A stretch of 34,973 nt of DNA from positions 6,009 to 40,981 of the forward strand of contig MFZZ01000014.1 in the NCBI GenBank assembly GCA_001789555.1, given 5' to 3'. Below the pieces are notes generated by a model. The model was not told the DNA's origin. It saw only the letters and a program-made list of their open reading frames with translations, and searched no databases. The position numbers and the translations under genes are program-made. Source of the DNA: Candidatus Roizmanbacteria bacterium RIFCSPHIGHO2_12_FULL_38_13 (GTDB lineage: Bacteria > Patescibacteriota > Microgenomatia > UBA1406 > GWC2-37-13). The stretch's first letter is position 1; each line of letters opens with the position of its first letter. Shown here piece by piece: positions 1 to 7,554 of this stretch.

Positions 1-20
1 GTTTTTATTTCACTTTGATT

Positions 21-189
21 ATGTTGTCAAAACAAGCCATAGAAGAGTATCAAAAAAATAATGAAAGAAGAGTTTGGGCAAGATATTACTGTTGCTGAAG
101 CGGAAGAACAAGGAACCCGGCTGCTAAAGTTTTTTGAATTACTAATTGATATTGATCAAAGAGCAAAACAAAAGATAAAAACAAAATGA
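21..189 (+). pseudogene. ~50 aa small protein related to the 1927-2076 ORF, apparently frameshifted in a poly-A run (around 52-58); intact downstream part is 61-189
   Basis: MLSKQAIEEYQK.../MKEEFGQDITVAEAEEQGTRLLKFFELLIDIDQRAKQKIKTK; the two frames join if one A is removed from the A7 run; stop overlaps the next ATG (ATGA). Confidence 0.55.
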
Positions 190-1904
190 AAATTACTAAA
201 GTTTTGATTGATAATTACAAAAGTATCAAACACCTAGAGTTTGTTCCTAATAAAGGTATTAATTCGTTTGTTGGTGCAAACAGTACTGGTAAAAGTAACA
301 TTTTCGAGGCGATGACATGGCTTCTTGCGCCAACATATCCATCTTTTAACTCAACGAAAAAAGAAGATCGTTTTTTAGGAGAGGATACAAACAAAATTAA
401 GGTAAAACTTGATTTTGATGATGGTCATTACCTCGAACTTGCTGAGGAGTGGACAGACACTTATGGTAGATTAAAATCTGGGTTAAACTTCAATGGCAAC
501 TATTGTAATTCTGAACAGCGAGAACAGTACTGTTGTGCGTATTTGGACACTGAACGTAAAATACTTGACTACCTTCCTTCCTCAAAGTGGACATTGGTAG
601 GAAGAATACTTCAAGAAGTAAACAAGATGTTTTTGACTGAGTCTATGGTGCATAAAGGACAAAATAAACTCAAAAAAATTTGGTTAAAAGAATGGCTTAC
701 AACTATTCGCGATAAACTGCTGTTCTCCGTTAAAGACCCAAGCGGTCAAGATATAATGAAAAAGTTTTTGGATATTTTACAGGAAGAAAGCGCAAAACAG
801 CTAAACAGACCAAAAACCGATCTAACTGTCGATCTTAGTCTTTATGATCCTTGGAACTTCTATAAAACACTTCAGTTGATAGTAAAAGAACCCGATATGG
901 ATTTAGAGTTTCAGGCATCTAACTTAGGCATGGGCGTTCAGGCGTCAATCTCGATAGCTATTCTGAAGGCTTATTCAGAACTCAATTTAGCTAATAAAAG
1001 TCCGATTTTCATTGATGAGCCAGAATTATATTTACATCCACAAGCGCAAAGAAACTTTTATCAGATTTTACAAGACTTAGCTGAAGACAAATATGATGAA
1101 GCAGGTAATCTTGTCAGGGAAGGTACCCAGATTTTTTATACTACTCATTCACCAAACTTTTTGTCAGCAGGTAATTTTAGTTCAATATACATTGTTAGAA
1201 AAACCAGAGATGAAGGTACATACCTCAAATATGGAGACGTTGATGCCTTTGTAGAGGATTTGTCAGTAAGACTTGAAATTACGAGTACATCGGAAGATTT
1301 GTTACTTAGATACAAAAATGCCTATGAAAATACAGGAGATACGCAGAAAGCTAACGAAGGATTTTTTGCAAAAAAAATAATACTTGTTGAAGGTCAAACG
1401 GAGGTATTACTATTGCCTTTGTTTTTTGATTATCTTTCCTTCGATTATATCAAGGAAGGTATTTCGATTGTGAGATGTGGTAACAAATCAGAAATTGACA
1501 GGTTTTACAGGCTTTATACAGAGTTTGGGATACCTTGTTTTATAATTTTTGACGGAGATAAGCGCCTTGAGGGAACTGATGAAGAAGCTGAAAACATTAA
1601 ACGTAACAAGGCTGTTCTTTCACTTTTTAACAATGGATCAAACTATCCCGATAACAATGTAAAGGATAAATACTTAGGATTTGAAGATGAGTTAGAAGCT
1701 AATTTGGGATTTCAAACTACCAATAAAGGACTTGAGTTGTATATTCAAATGAAAGAGAAACTAAAAGACGGTAGTGTTACTGTACCCACTTGGGTATCGG
1801 AAGTTCAACAAAAAATATCTGAGCTTTCTGATCTTGGTGTTTTGAGCATACTCAAGAAAAGAACGGCATCTGGAGATGCTACACCGGAAGATTTGGCAGC
1901 ATGA
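186..1904 (+). CDS. OLD family ATP-dependent endonuclease (AAA ATPase + TOPRIM)
   Basis: N-terminal IDNYKSIKHLEF...GANSTGKSNIFEA (Walker A), IFIDEPELYLHPQAQR (Walker B), C-terminal TOPRIM-like IILVEGQTEVLLLP...FIIFDGDKR. Confidence 0.88.
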   Translation: MKITKVLIDNYKSIKHLEFVPNKGINSFVGANSTGKSNIFEAMTWLLAPTYPSFNSTKKEDRFLGEDTNKIKVKLDFDDGHYLELAEEWTDTYGRLKSGLNFNGNYCNSEQREQYCCAYLDTERKILDYLPSSKWTLVGRILQEVNKMFLTESMVHKGQNKLKKIWLKEWLTTIRDKLLFSVKDPSGQDIMKKFLDILQEESAKQLNRPKTDLTVDLSLYDPWNFYKTLQLIVKEPDMDLEFQASNLGMGVQASISIAILKAYSELNLANKSPIFIDEPELYLHPQAQRNFYQILQDLAEDKYDEAGNLVREGTQIFYTTHSPNFLSAGNFSSIYIVRKTRDEGTYLKYGDVDAFVEDLSVRLEITSTSEDLLLRYKNAYENTGDTQKANEGFFAKKIILVEGQTEVLLLPLFFDYLSFDYIKEGISIVRCGNKSEIDRFYRLYTEFGIPCFIIFDGDKRLEGTDEEAENIKRNKAVLSLFNNGSNYPDNNVKDKYLGFEDELEANLGFQTTNKGLELYIQMKEKLKDGSVTVPTWVSEVQQKISELSDLGVLSILKKRTASGDATPEDLAA

Positions 1905-1926
1905 AAAAACAAATAACTGAATAAAT

Positions 1927-2076
1927 ATGTTATCTCAAAAAGCAATTAGCGATTTCAAGAGGATTTGGAAGAAAGAGTTCAAAGAAGAAATAAGTGATGA
2001 AAAGGCAGAGGAAAAGGGGTTAGAGCTATTGAAGTTTATTAAACTGATCTACAAGCCAATTCCAAAAACGAAATAA
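1927..2076 (+). CDS. small hypothetical protein (49 aa), paralogue of the ORF at 21-189
   Basis: MLSQKAISDFKRIWKKEFKEEISDEKAEEKGLELLKFIKLIYKPIPKTK; shares the MLSxxAIxx(F/Y)...EFxxxI(S/T)xxxAEExGxxLLKF pattern. Confidence 0.65.
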   Translation: MLSQKAISDFKRIWKKEFKEEISDEKAEEKGLELLKFIKLIYKPIPKTK

Positions 2077-2541
2077 CAAGTTTGTAGAAGAAAATCTTTA
2101 ACCTTAATTTACGTTAAAACTTTTGAAAATCGTTGTATTGTTATTATGGTTTGATAGTCTATAAGGATACAGCAAGGTTAAGCTGTTTCACGCTCGGCGA
2201 GAAGATATTAAATAGATCAAGCAGATTAGCTATGAGCTGGTTCGGATCTGGTATACTTAGGGTCACCAAAAAGGAAATCGAGACGGAAGTTGGAGCAGCG
2301 CTGGCTGCGCCCGCCTCCGCAGACAGCGCGCGCTGAAAATAAGCGAGACCGAAGGCTGAGCGTACAAATAGTGCGGCGGCTGGTACGGTCAGACGCCGCT
2401 ACCTTTGAAATACGTTCGAATTTTTTCAAAAAACGTTCACCATTCAAATAGAACCCTGTAACATCACAAAACTAGTAGGTAATACAGTTTCAAAAAGACT
2501 TATAGTTGTTAGCTTTTTATAAAATTGCTATAATATGCTGT

Positions 2542-3339
2542 ATGAAAAGAATAATTCTATTCCTTATAGTAATAGTCATAGTTGTAGTTGCCGTATTTAA
2601 TAGTAAAGGTTACATAAAGTTTGAACACGATTCATATATCAACACATATTCACGAAACCTTTCTAATAAGACTATAGTAACCAACTCAGTTACTCAACAT
2701 ATAGCAAATAATGCTTCGGACTGCAGGTATATTGCCGGTTTACTGTATCAGGATCCCATTTTCATCATTCGTGACAAAGTTACTGGTCACATACAAGAAT
2801 ATACGATTACTTCACCCAAAAAGGATAGAAGGATAGTTATTAATGGGGGTCTGACAAGCGTAGATCAGGATTATACCTTACTCTTTGTTCGTTATATGAA
2901 CACAGATCGTGAGTGCTTCCGTTCAGATTCTTGGGGAACCATAGTAATAAATGGTAATGGAGATGTTTCAAACATTAATATTCCACATATTGAGTCTAAT
3001 ACTAATATAAAAGTGGTACATAATGGAACAGAAGAAGTGCTTTCTATGTATCCACATTATATAAAAAGTTCATATTCTGATTGGAATAATGATGGGCTAG
3101 GTGATGTATTTCTTTACACACCTGATTTAAAAAATAAGGAAGAGCATCGTGTGATAATAGTGGATGAGCAAAGTTGGAAACCAAACATCTGGTTTAATAA
3201 TGGAAAACTGCTGATAACTGATGAGAATGTGTCTAAAATATCTGATGATTGGACTAAGCATCGTAATTTTATTCGCCAATACAGTACTGATAAAATACCT
3301 ACTGCTGAAGAATTGATTCCAAATAATACTGAAGTCTGA
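2542..3339 (+). CDS. hypothetical exported/membrane-anchored protein with an FG-GAP/VCBS-like motif
   Basis: N-terminal hydrophobic helix MKRIILFLIVIVIVVVAVF; SDWNNDGLGDVFLYTPD; start placed at 2542 because the -10 box TATAAT lies at 2529-2534. Confidence 0.6.
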   Translation: MKRIILFLIVIVIVVVAVFNSKGYIKFEHDSYINTYSRNLSNKTIVTNSVTQHIANNASDCRYIAGLLYQDPIFIIRDKVTGHIQEYTITSPKKDRRIVINGGLTSVDQDYTLLFVRYMNTDRECFRSDSWGTIVINGNGDVSNINIPHIESNTNIKVVHNGTEEVLSMYPHYIKSSYSDWNNDGLGDVFLYTPDLKNKEEHRVIIVDEQSWKPNIWFNNGKLLITDENVSKISDDWTKHRNFIRQYSTDKIPTAEELIPNNTEV

Positions 3340-3498
3340 ATAACTTATTAACACGTATTATGACAGTAAATATACGTTTTAGCTGTTAATATATTGAGTT
3401 CCATTTAAAGGGCTAGCGGTTCACTTATTTACCAGGCAACTCGATACTGTAATTAAATTTATTTTCAAAATTTCCTTTGCTTTATTTCCAAGTAACAA

Positions 3499-3562
3499 GC
3501 GGGATTAGTTAAGCGGTCTAATGGTACCTTACCAAGGTAGAGTGACATGTTTGCAATCCATG
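3499..3562 (+). pseudogene. degenerate tRNA-Gly-like relic
   Basis: GCGGGATTAGTTAAGCGGTCTAATGGTACCTTACCAAGGTAGAGTGACATGTTTGCAATCC resembles tRNA-Gly; D and anticodon stems nearly form, 3' acceptor strand missing. Confidence 0.45.
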
Positions 3563-3617
3563 GCAAAGGCAAAGGGAGTGCATTAGAATTTATTCAGAAA
3601 GATCGTTCATCACACTA

Positions 3618-3788
3618 ATGAATTTCCTCATCTTAGATACATCTGTAGCGGTAAAGTAGTTAAATCAGGATAATGAAGAAAATATAGAACAATCTAACCA
3701 AATTTTAGAAGATGCAAAAAATAGAAAAGTTGAGCTGTTAGCTCCTGAATTATTAAAGTATGAAATTGGAAAAGTTGGTTTGAAATAA
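3618..3788 (+). pseudogene. PIN-domain (VapC-like) toxin pseudogene
   Basis: MNFLILDTSVAVK*LNQDNEENIEQSNQILEDAKNRKVELLAPELLKYEIGKVGLK*; in-frame TAG where PIN proteins usually have W, truncated at 57 codons. Confidence 0.6.
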
Positions 3789-3959
3789 GATGCATTCGGG
3801 TCAACCAAGCGGGATATCAATATTCTCAAACTCGTAAATATATCTACATAACGGGCTAGTTATATTATTTTCCAAAATCTACTATTTTGCCTTATCATAA
3901 TCTTGTAATTTAGCCTCGAAATGAATTCGAATCTTTTCGGCATGTTTAATTAAAAGCTC

Positions 3960-3988
3960 TTGACAAATTGTATATTAACTTTTAATAT
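3960..3988 (+). promoter_or_regulatory. promoter of the AbiE-like operon
   Basis: TTGACA (3960-3965), 17-nt spacer, TAATAT (3983-3988). Confidence 0.6.
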
Positions 3989-3997
3989 ATAAACTAT

Positions 3998-4018
3998 ATG
4001 TTAGTTTAAAGCTAACAT
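3998..4018. promoter_or_regulatory. inverted repeat, candidate operator of the AbiEi-like antitoxin
   Basis: ATGTTAGtttaaagCTAACAT between the -10 box and ATG 4030. Confidence 0.5.
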
Positions 4019-4029
4019 CCAGTACACAT

Positions 4030-4614
4030 ATGCAAAAGGGTGATTACTTAACTACGATATTAAGATCAAGTAAAACTGTCCTGACTCTTAAGGATATTGC
4101 GCTTTTATGGCAAGATTCCAACACTGATGCCGCTAGAGTTCGACTTAACTATTATGTCAGAAATGGCGATCTTTATCGAATCAGAAGAGGTATATATGCC
4201 AAAGGAAGAGAATATAATAAACTTGAGTTGTCTTCGCGTATATTTACACCCTCATATGTCAGCTTTGAAACAGTTCTGGCTAAAGATGGAGCGATTTTTC
4301 AATACCAAACTACAATTACTGTTGCCTCGTATTTAACCCGTGACGTTGTTATTGAAAATCAAACCTATTCTTACAAAAAGATTAAAAATTCGGTACTTAC
4401 AAATAATATTGGAATCGAACAAATCAATGAAATTTCTATTGCCACCAAAGAACGGGCCTTTTTAGACACCCTATATATAAACACCAATTTCCATTTTGAC
4501 AACATACGATCACTCGATTGGAATAAAGTTATTGTCATATTACCAATTTATGATAATAAACGTATGGCAAAAACTGTCGCTCAATTATTTAAACAATCAG
4601 AAACAACTAAATAA
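4030..4614 (+). CDS. AbiEi-like antitoxin / transcriptional regulator (type IV TA)
   Basis: N-terminal wHTH-like LTLKDIALLWQ...NYYVRNGDLYRIRRGIYAK; followed 5 nt later by an AbiEii-type nucleotidyltransferase. Confidence 0.75.
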   Translation: MQKGDYLTTILRSSKTVLTLKDIALLWQDSNTDAARVRLNYYVRNGDLYRIRRGIYAKGREYNKLELSSRIFTPSYVSFETVLAKDGAIFQYQTTITVASYLTRDVVIENQTYSYKKIKNSVLTNNIGIEQINEISIATKERAFLDTLYINTNFHFDNIRSLDWNKVIVILPIYDNKRMAKTVAQLFKQSETTK

Positions 4615-4619
4615 ACATT

Positions 4620-5321
4620 ATGACTTTAGATATTTCGGTTCATAAGACCATTTTGTTTCAAATTTTAAAAGATATTTATTCTGAAACAACTATTGCTCCT
4701 TTTTTAGGATTCAAGGGAGGAACTGCCGCCTTAATGTTTTATGGACTTGACCGGTTTTCTGTTGATCTTGATTTTGATCTTTTAGATAACAGCAAAGAAG
4801 ACGAGGTTTTTGAAAAAGTGATTGGAATTGTAAAAAAACACGGCATTTTAAAAGAATCATATAAAAAACGCTTTAACTTATTCTGCTTATTATCATACGA
4901 AGAAGAAGCCTATAATATCAAAGTTGAGATAAACCGACGGCAATTCGGGTCAAGGTATGAAATGAAGACTTATTTAGGAGTATCAATGATGGTTATGATC
5001 CGTGAAGATATGTTTGCCCACAAACTAATGGCAATGCACGAGCGTATACTTAAAACTAGCCGGGATATTTATGATGTCTGGTTTTTCCTTTCAAATAGAT
5101 CTCCTGTAAATAAGAAAATTATAGAAAAACGATCGGGCTTATCTTTTGAACAATTGATAAAAAGATGTATTGAACAACTTGAAGCAGTAAATAACCGACA
5201 TATTTTAGACGGAGTCGGTGAACTATTAACGCAAAACCAAAAAGATTGGGCTAAATCTAAGCTTAAAGATGAGACTATCAGTTTGTTGAAACTGCGTTTA
5301 GAAGACAGGGAAATTAATTGA
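4620..5321 (+). CDS. AbiEii/AbiGii-type nucleotidyltransferase toxin
   Basis: FLGFKGGTAALMFYGLDRFSVDLDFDLL (GGT...RxSxDLDF motif). Confidence 0.85.
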   Translation: MTLDISVHKTILFQILKDIYSETTIAPFLGFKGGTAALMFYGLDRFSVDLDFDLLDNSKEDEVFEKVIGIVKKHGILKESYKKRFNLFCLLSYEEEAYNIKVEINRRQFGSRYEMKTYLGVSMMVMIREDMFAHKLMAMHERILKTSRDIYDVWFFLSNRSPVNKKIIEKRSGLSFEQLIKRCIEQLEAVNNRHILDGVGELLTQNQKDWAKSKLKDETISLLKLRLEDREIN

Positions 5322-5563
5322 CTTTTTTCGTATAATAACGAGGAAGAGACCTTGATGACAGACTTTTAGGAAGTGGTTGTTTCATTTCTTGGAGGGGATA
5401 AGCAAGCATTAGTTTGTAGATCCAAGCAAGAAATGGTTCGAAATAAAGTGCATTGGGGTCACAAATCTTAAGTGTTCTTTCTTCCAGAATTTAACATAAG
5501 AGCTTCCCGAGTAAAACTCAATAATTTTGACAAGATATAAGGTTTATGGTATTTTTCACATAA

Positions 5564-6148
5564 GTGTTACTAAAATTGATATTAAAATTAAAATTCGTTA
5601 GTAGTTTTCTTAGAAATCTCGATCAAAGTCGTATCGACAGTATAATAACGCGTATTGAACCTTTTTTGTCCAAAAAGAATAAAATAATTGACATTGGTGT
5701 TGGTCTTGGCTTGCTTTCTAGCGCCATACAAAAGAAAGGGTATTATTTATGTCCGGTAGATGTTCATAATATTTCTATTGCGAAAGACATAAAACCAGTA
5801 CTTTTTGATGGACAAGCACTTCCGTTTAAAAATAACTCATTTGACACGGCATTGCTTATCACTGTATTACACCACACTCCAAACCCCGAGAAAATAATAC
5901 TTGAGACCTCACGCGTTGCCAAAAAAATCATCATCATGGAAGATATTTTCGAAAGTACCATTCATAAGTATTTAACATTTATAATGGATAGTATCATGAA
6001 TTTAGAGTTTTTTGGACACCCACATACGAATAAATCAGATAGAGGTTGGCGAAAGTTGTTTGAAAAAAATAAATTTACAGTTTTAAAATACGATCGCAAA
6101 CCCTATTGGAATTTTTTTATAAGTGCAATTTACGTTATTTCAAAGTAA
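5564..6148 (+). CDS. class I SAM-dependent methyltransferase
   Basis: IIDIGVGLGLLSSAIQKKG motif I, FDTALLITVLHHTPNPEKIILE; GTG start 8 nt after a -10 box. Confidence 0.75.
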   Translation: MLLKLILKLKFVSSFLRNLDQSRIDSIITRIEPFLSKKNKIIDIGVGLGLLSSAIQKKGYYLCPVDVHNISIAKDIKPVLFDGQALPFKNNSFDTALLITVLHHTPNPEKIILETSRVAKKIIIMEDIFESTIHKYLTFIMDSIMNLEFFGHPHTNKSDRGWRKLFEKNKFTVLKYDRKPYWNFFISAIYVISK

Positions 6149-6206
6149 AATGATAAGTGTAAAATACCCCTTTACAAAAGTTATATAATTGTATATAAAT
6201 AAATAT

Positions 6207-6755
6207 ATGAAAAAAGATAAAAGCGGTGCCAAAGAAACCGAATCAAACAAATGTCCTGTGTGCGGATCTGATTTACAACCAATTGAAGAACTTCCATCGG
6301 GAAAACGGTTACAAAGATGTTCAAAGGGATCTTGGAACTCGGAAACAAAACAGGTTGAAGGGTGTAAATTTGTACGCTGGTTCAATCCTGATCCCGAAAA
6401 ACTAGATGAAAAATGTCCAAAATGCGGCAATCCTCTCATCATGATCACAACCCGTTCCGGCAAAAAGCTCAAAAAATGCAGCACTGCTGGTTGGGATCGT
6501 GAGAAACGTGAAGCAACCGGATGCGACTACGTCGAATGGTTCCAGGGTTCAAAAGAAGAACTTGATGAAAAATGTCCGAAATGCGGAAATATTTTACAGC
6601 TCGTGACTACTTCAAACGGCAAAAAATTGAAAAAATGTAGTACGGCAGGATGGGATCGTGAGACTCGAAAGGCAACGGGGTGTGATTATGTCGAATGGTT
6701 AAACGAAAAGAAACCAAGTAATGGCGATGAAAATTTTCCTGACCACGAGATTTGA
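6207..6755 (+). CDS. protein of three tandem topoisomerase-type zinc ribbons
   Basis: three CPxCG...L(K/Q)(K/R)CS...GC(D/K)(Y/F)V(E/R)W modules; ORF track start 6189, internal ATG 6207 more likely. Confidence 0.7.
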   Translation: MKKDKSGAKETESNKCPVCGSDLQPIEELPSGKRLQRCSKGSWNSETKQVEGCKFVRWFNPDPEKLDEKCPKCGNPLIMITTRSGKKLKKCSTAGWDREKREATGCDYVEWFQGSKEELDEKCPKCGNILQLVTTSNGKKLKKCSTAGWDRETRKATGCDYVEWLNEKKPSNGDENFPDHEI

Positions 6756-6761
6756 GATTTT

Positions 6762-7445
6762 TTAAGAAAGTAATAGTGTTATTTCGCCTTTATATTTTCT
6801 TTTCTCGAGTTCTGACGGTTTGCCTCTGACAGCTTCCTCAAATTTTTTTGTCAATTCGCGAGCTACCACTACTTCGATATCGGGTAAAATGTCGCTGATC
6901 ATTTGTAATGATTTTTGAATTCGATTAGGTGATTCAAAAGCAATAAATACAGCATCAGGAAAAAGTGTTTTTATCTGTCTAATTTTATATAGTAATTTAA
7001 TTAGTTCGGCCCTCCTTTTTGGTAAAAACCCGACAAACATTGAGTTCTCGGCTTTAAATCCGGAGTGGGTCAGCGCCGTCGTGACCGCCGACGGCCCTGG
7101 CACAACTGTAAAAGGTAGACCTTCCTTTATTACTGTCGATACGAGCAAGTAGCCCGGGTCGGAAATAACAGGCATACCGGCTTGGGATATAAGAGATATT
7201 TGCAAACCATCTTCAATATACTTTAGTACCGATGGCAGTCGTTCAAACTCTTTTTCTTTGTAATAGGAAACGAGTTTTTGAGTTTTCTTCTTTTTAAACC
7301 CAAAAAGTGACTCAATCTTTTGAAGTAAAAAGACGGTTGTTCTCGTATCCTCTGTCAAAATTATATCTGACGAAGCCAGTATTTTTCCCTGTCGATAAGA
7401 CAGATCCTCGAGGTTGCCTATTGGAGTTCCGACAATGTAAAGCAT
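6762..7445 (-). CDS. rsmI: 16S rRNA (cytidine-2'-O)-methyltransferase RsmI
   Basis: MLYIVGTPIGNLEDLSYRQ...LTEDTR...SQAGMPVISDPGYLLV...VVPGPSAVTTAL; ORF extends to 7481 but the start is probably 7445. Confidence 0.9.
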   Translation of the reverse strand: MLYIVGTPIGNLEDLSYRQGKILASSDIILTEDTRTTVFLLQKIESLFGFKKKKTQKLVSYYKEKEFERLPSVLKYIEDGLQISLISQAGMPVISDPGYLLVSTVIKEGLPFTVVPGPSAVTTALTHSGFKAENSMFVGFLPKRRAELIKLLYKIRQIKTLFPDAVFIAFESPNRIQKSLQMISDILPDIEVVVARELTKKFEEAVRGKPSELEKRKYKGEITLLLS

Positions 7446-7451
7446 ATTCGT

Positions 7452-7537
7452 CATGCCGAACTTGTTTCGGCATCCCATCAACTATTAATAACTATAGTAT
7501 AGCTTGTAAAGATCCTGAAACAAGTTCAGGATGACGC
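7452..7537. repeat. pair of inverted 'ATGCYGAACTTGTTTCRGCATC' dispersed repeats
   Basis: CGTCATGCCGAACTTGTTTCGGCATCCC ... GATCCTGAAACAAGTTCAGGATGACGC in opposite orientations; same design at 25674-25733. Confidence 0.7.
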
Positions 7538-7554
7538 AATGTATAATACATTCC

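Noticed and set aside
186-2076. Gabija (GajA/GajB) system
   Set aside because: OLD-type nuclease present but no adjacent UvrD-like helicase; called standalone.
2133-2447. 67-aa (+) and 73-aa (-) ORFs as genes
   Set aside because: Overlapping low-quality ORFs in a GC-rich structured region; kept only as a non-coding finding.
3618-3788. Stop-codon reassignment (TAG read as Trp)
   Set aside because: Core genes in the window are intact with ordinary stops and the ORF is also truncated downstream; pseudogene is simpler.
5330-5560. Possible tRNA remnant (GGTTCGAAATAAAG)
   Set aside because: Only a T-loop-like string; no supporting stems found.
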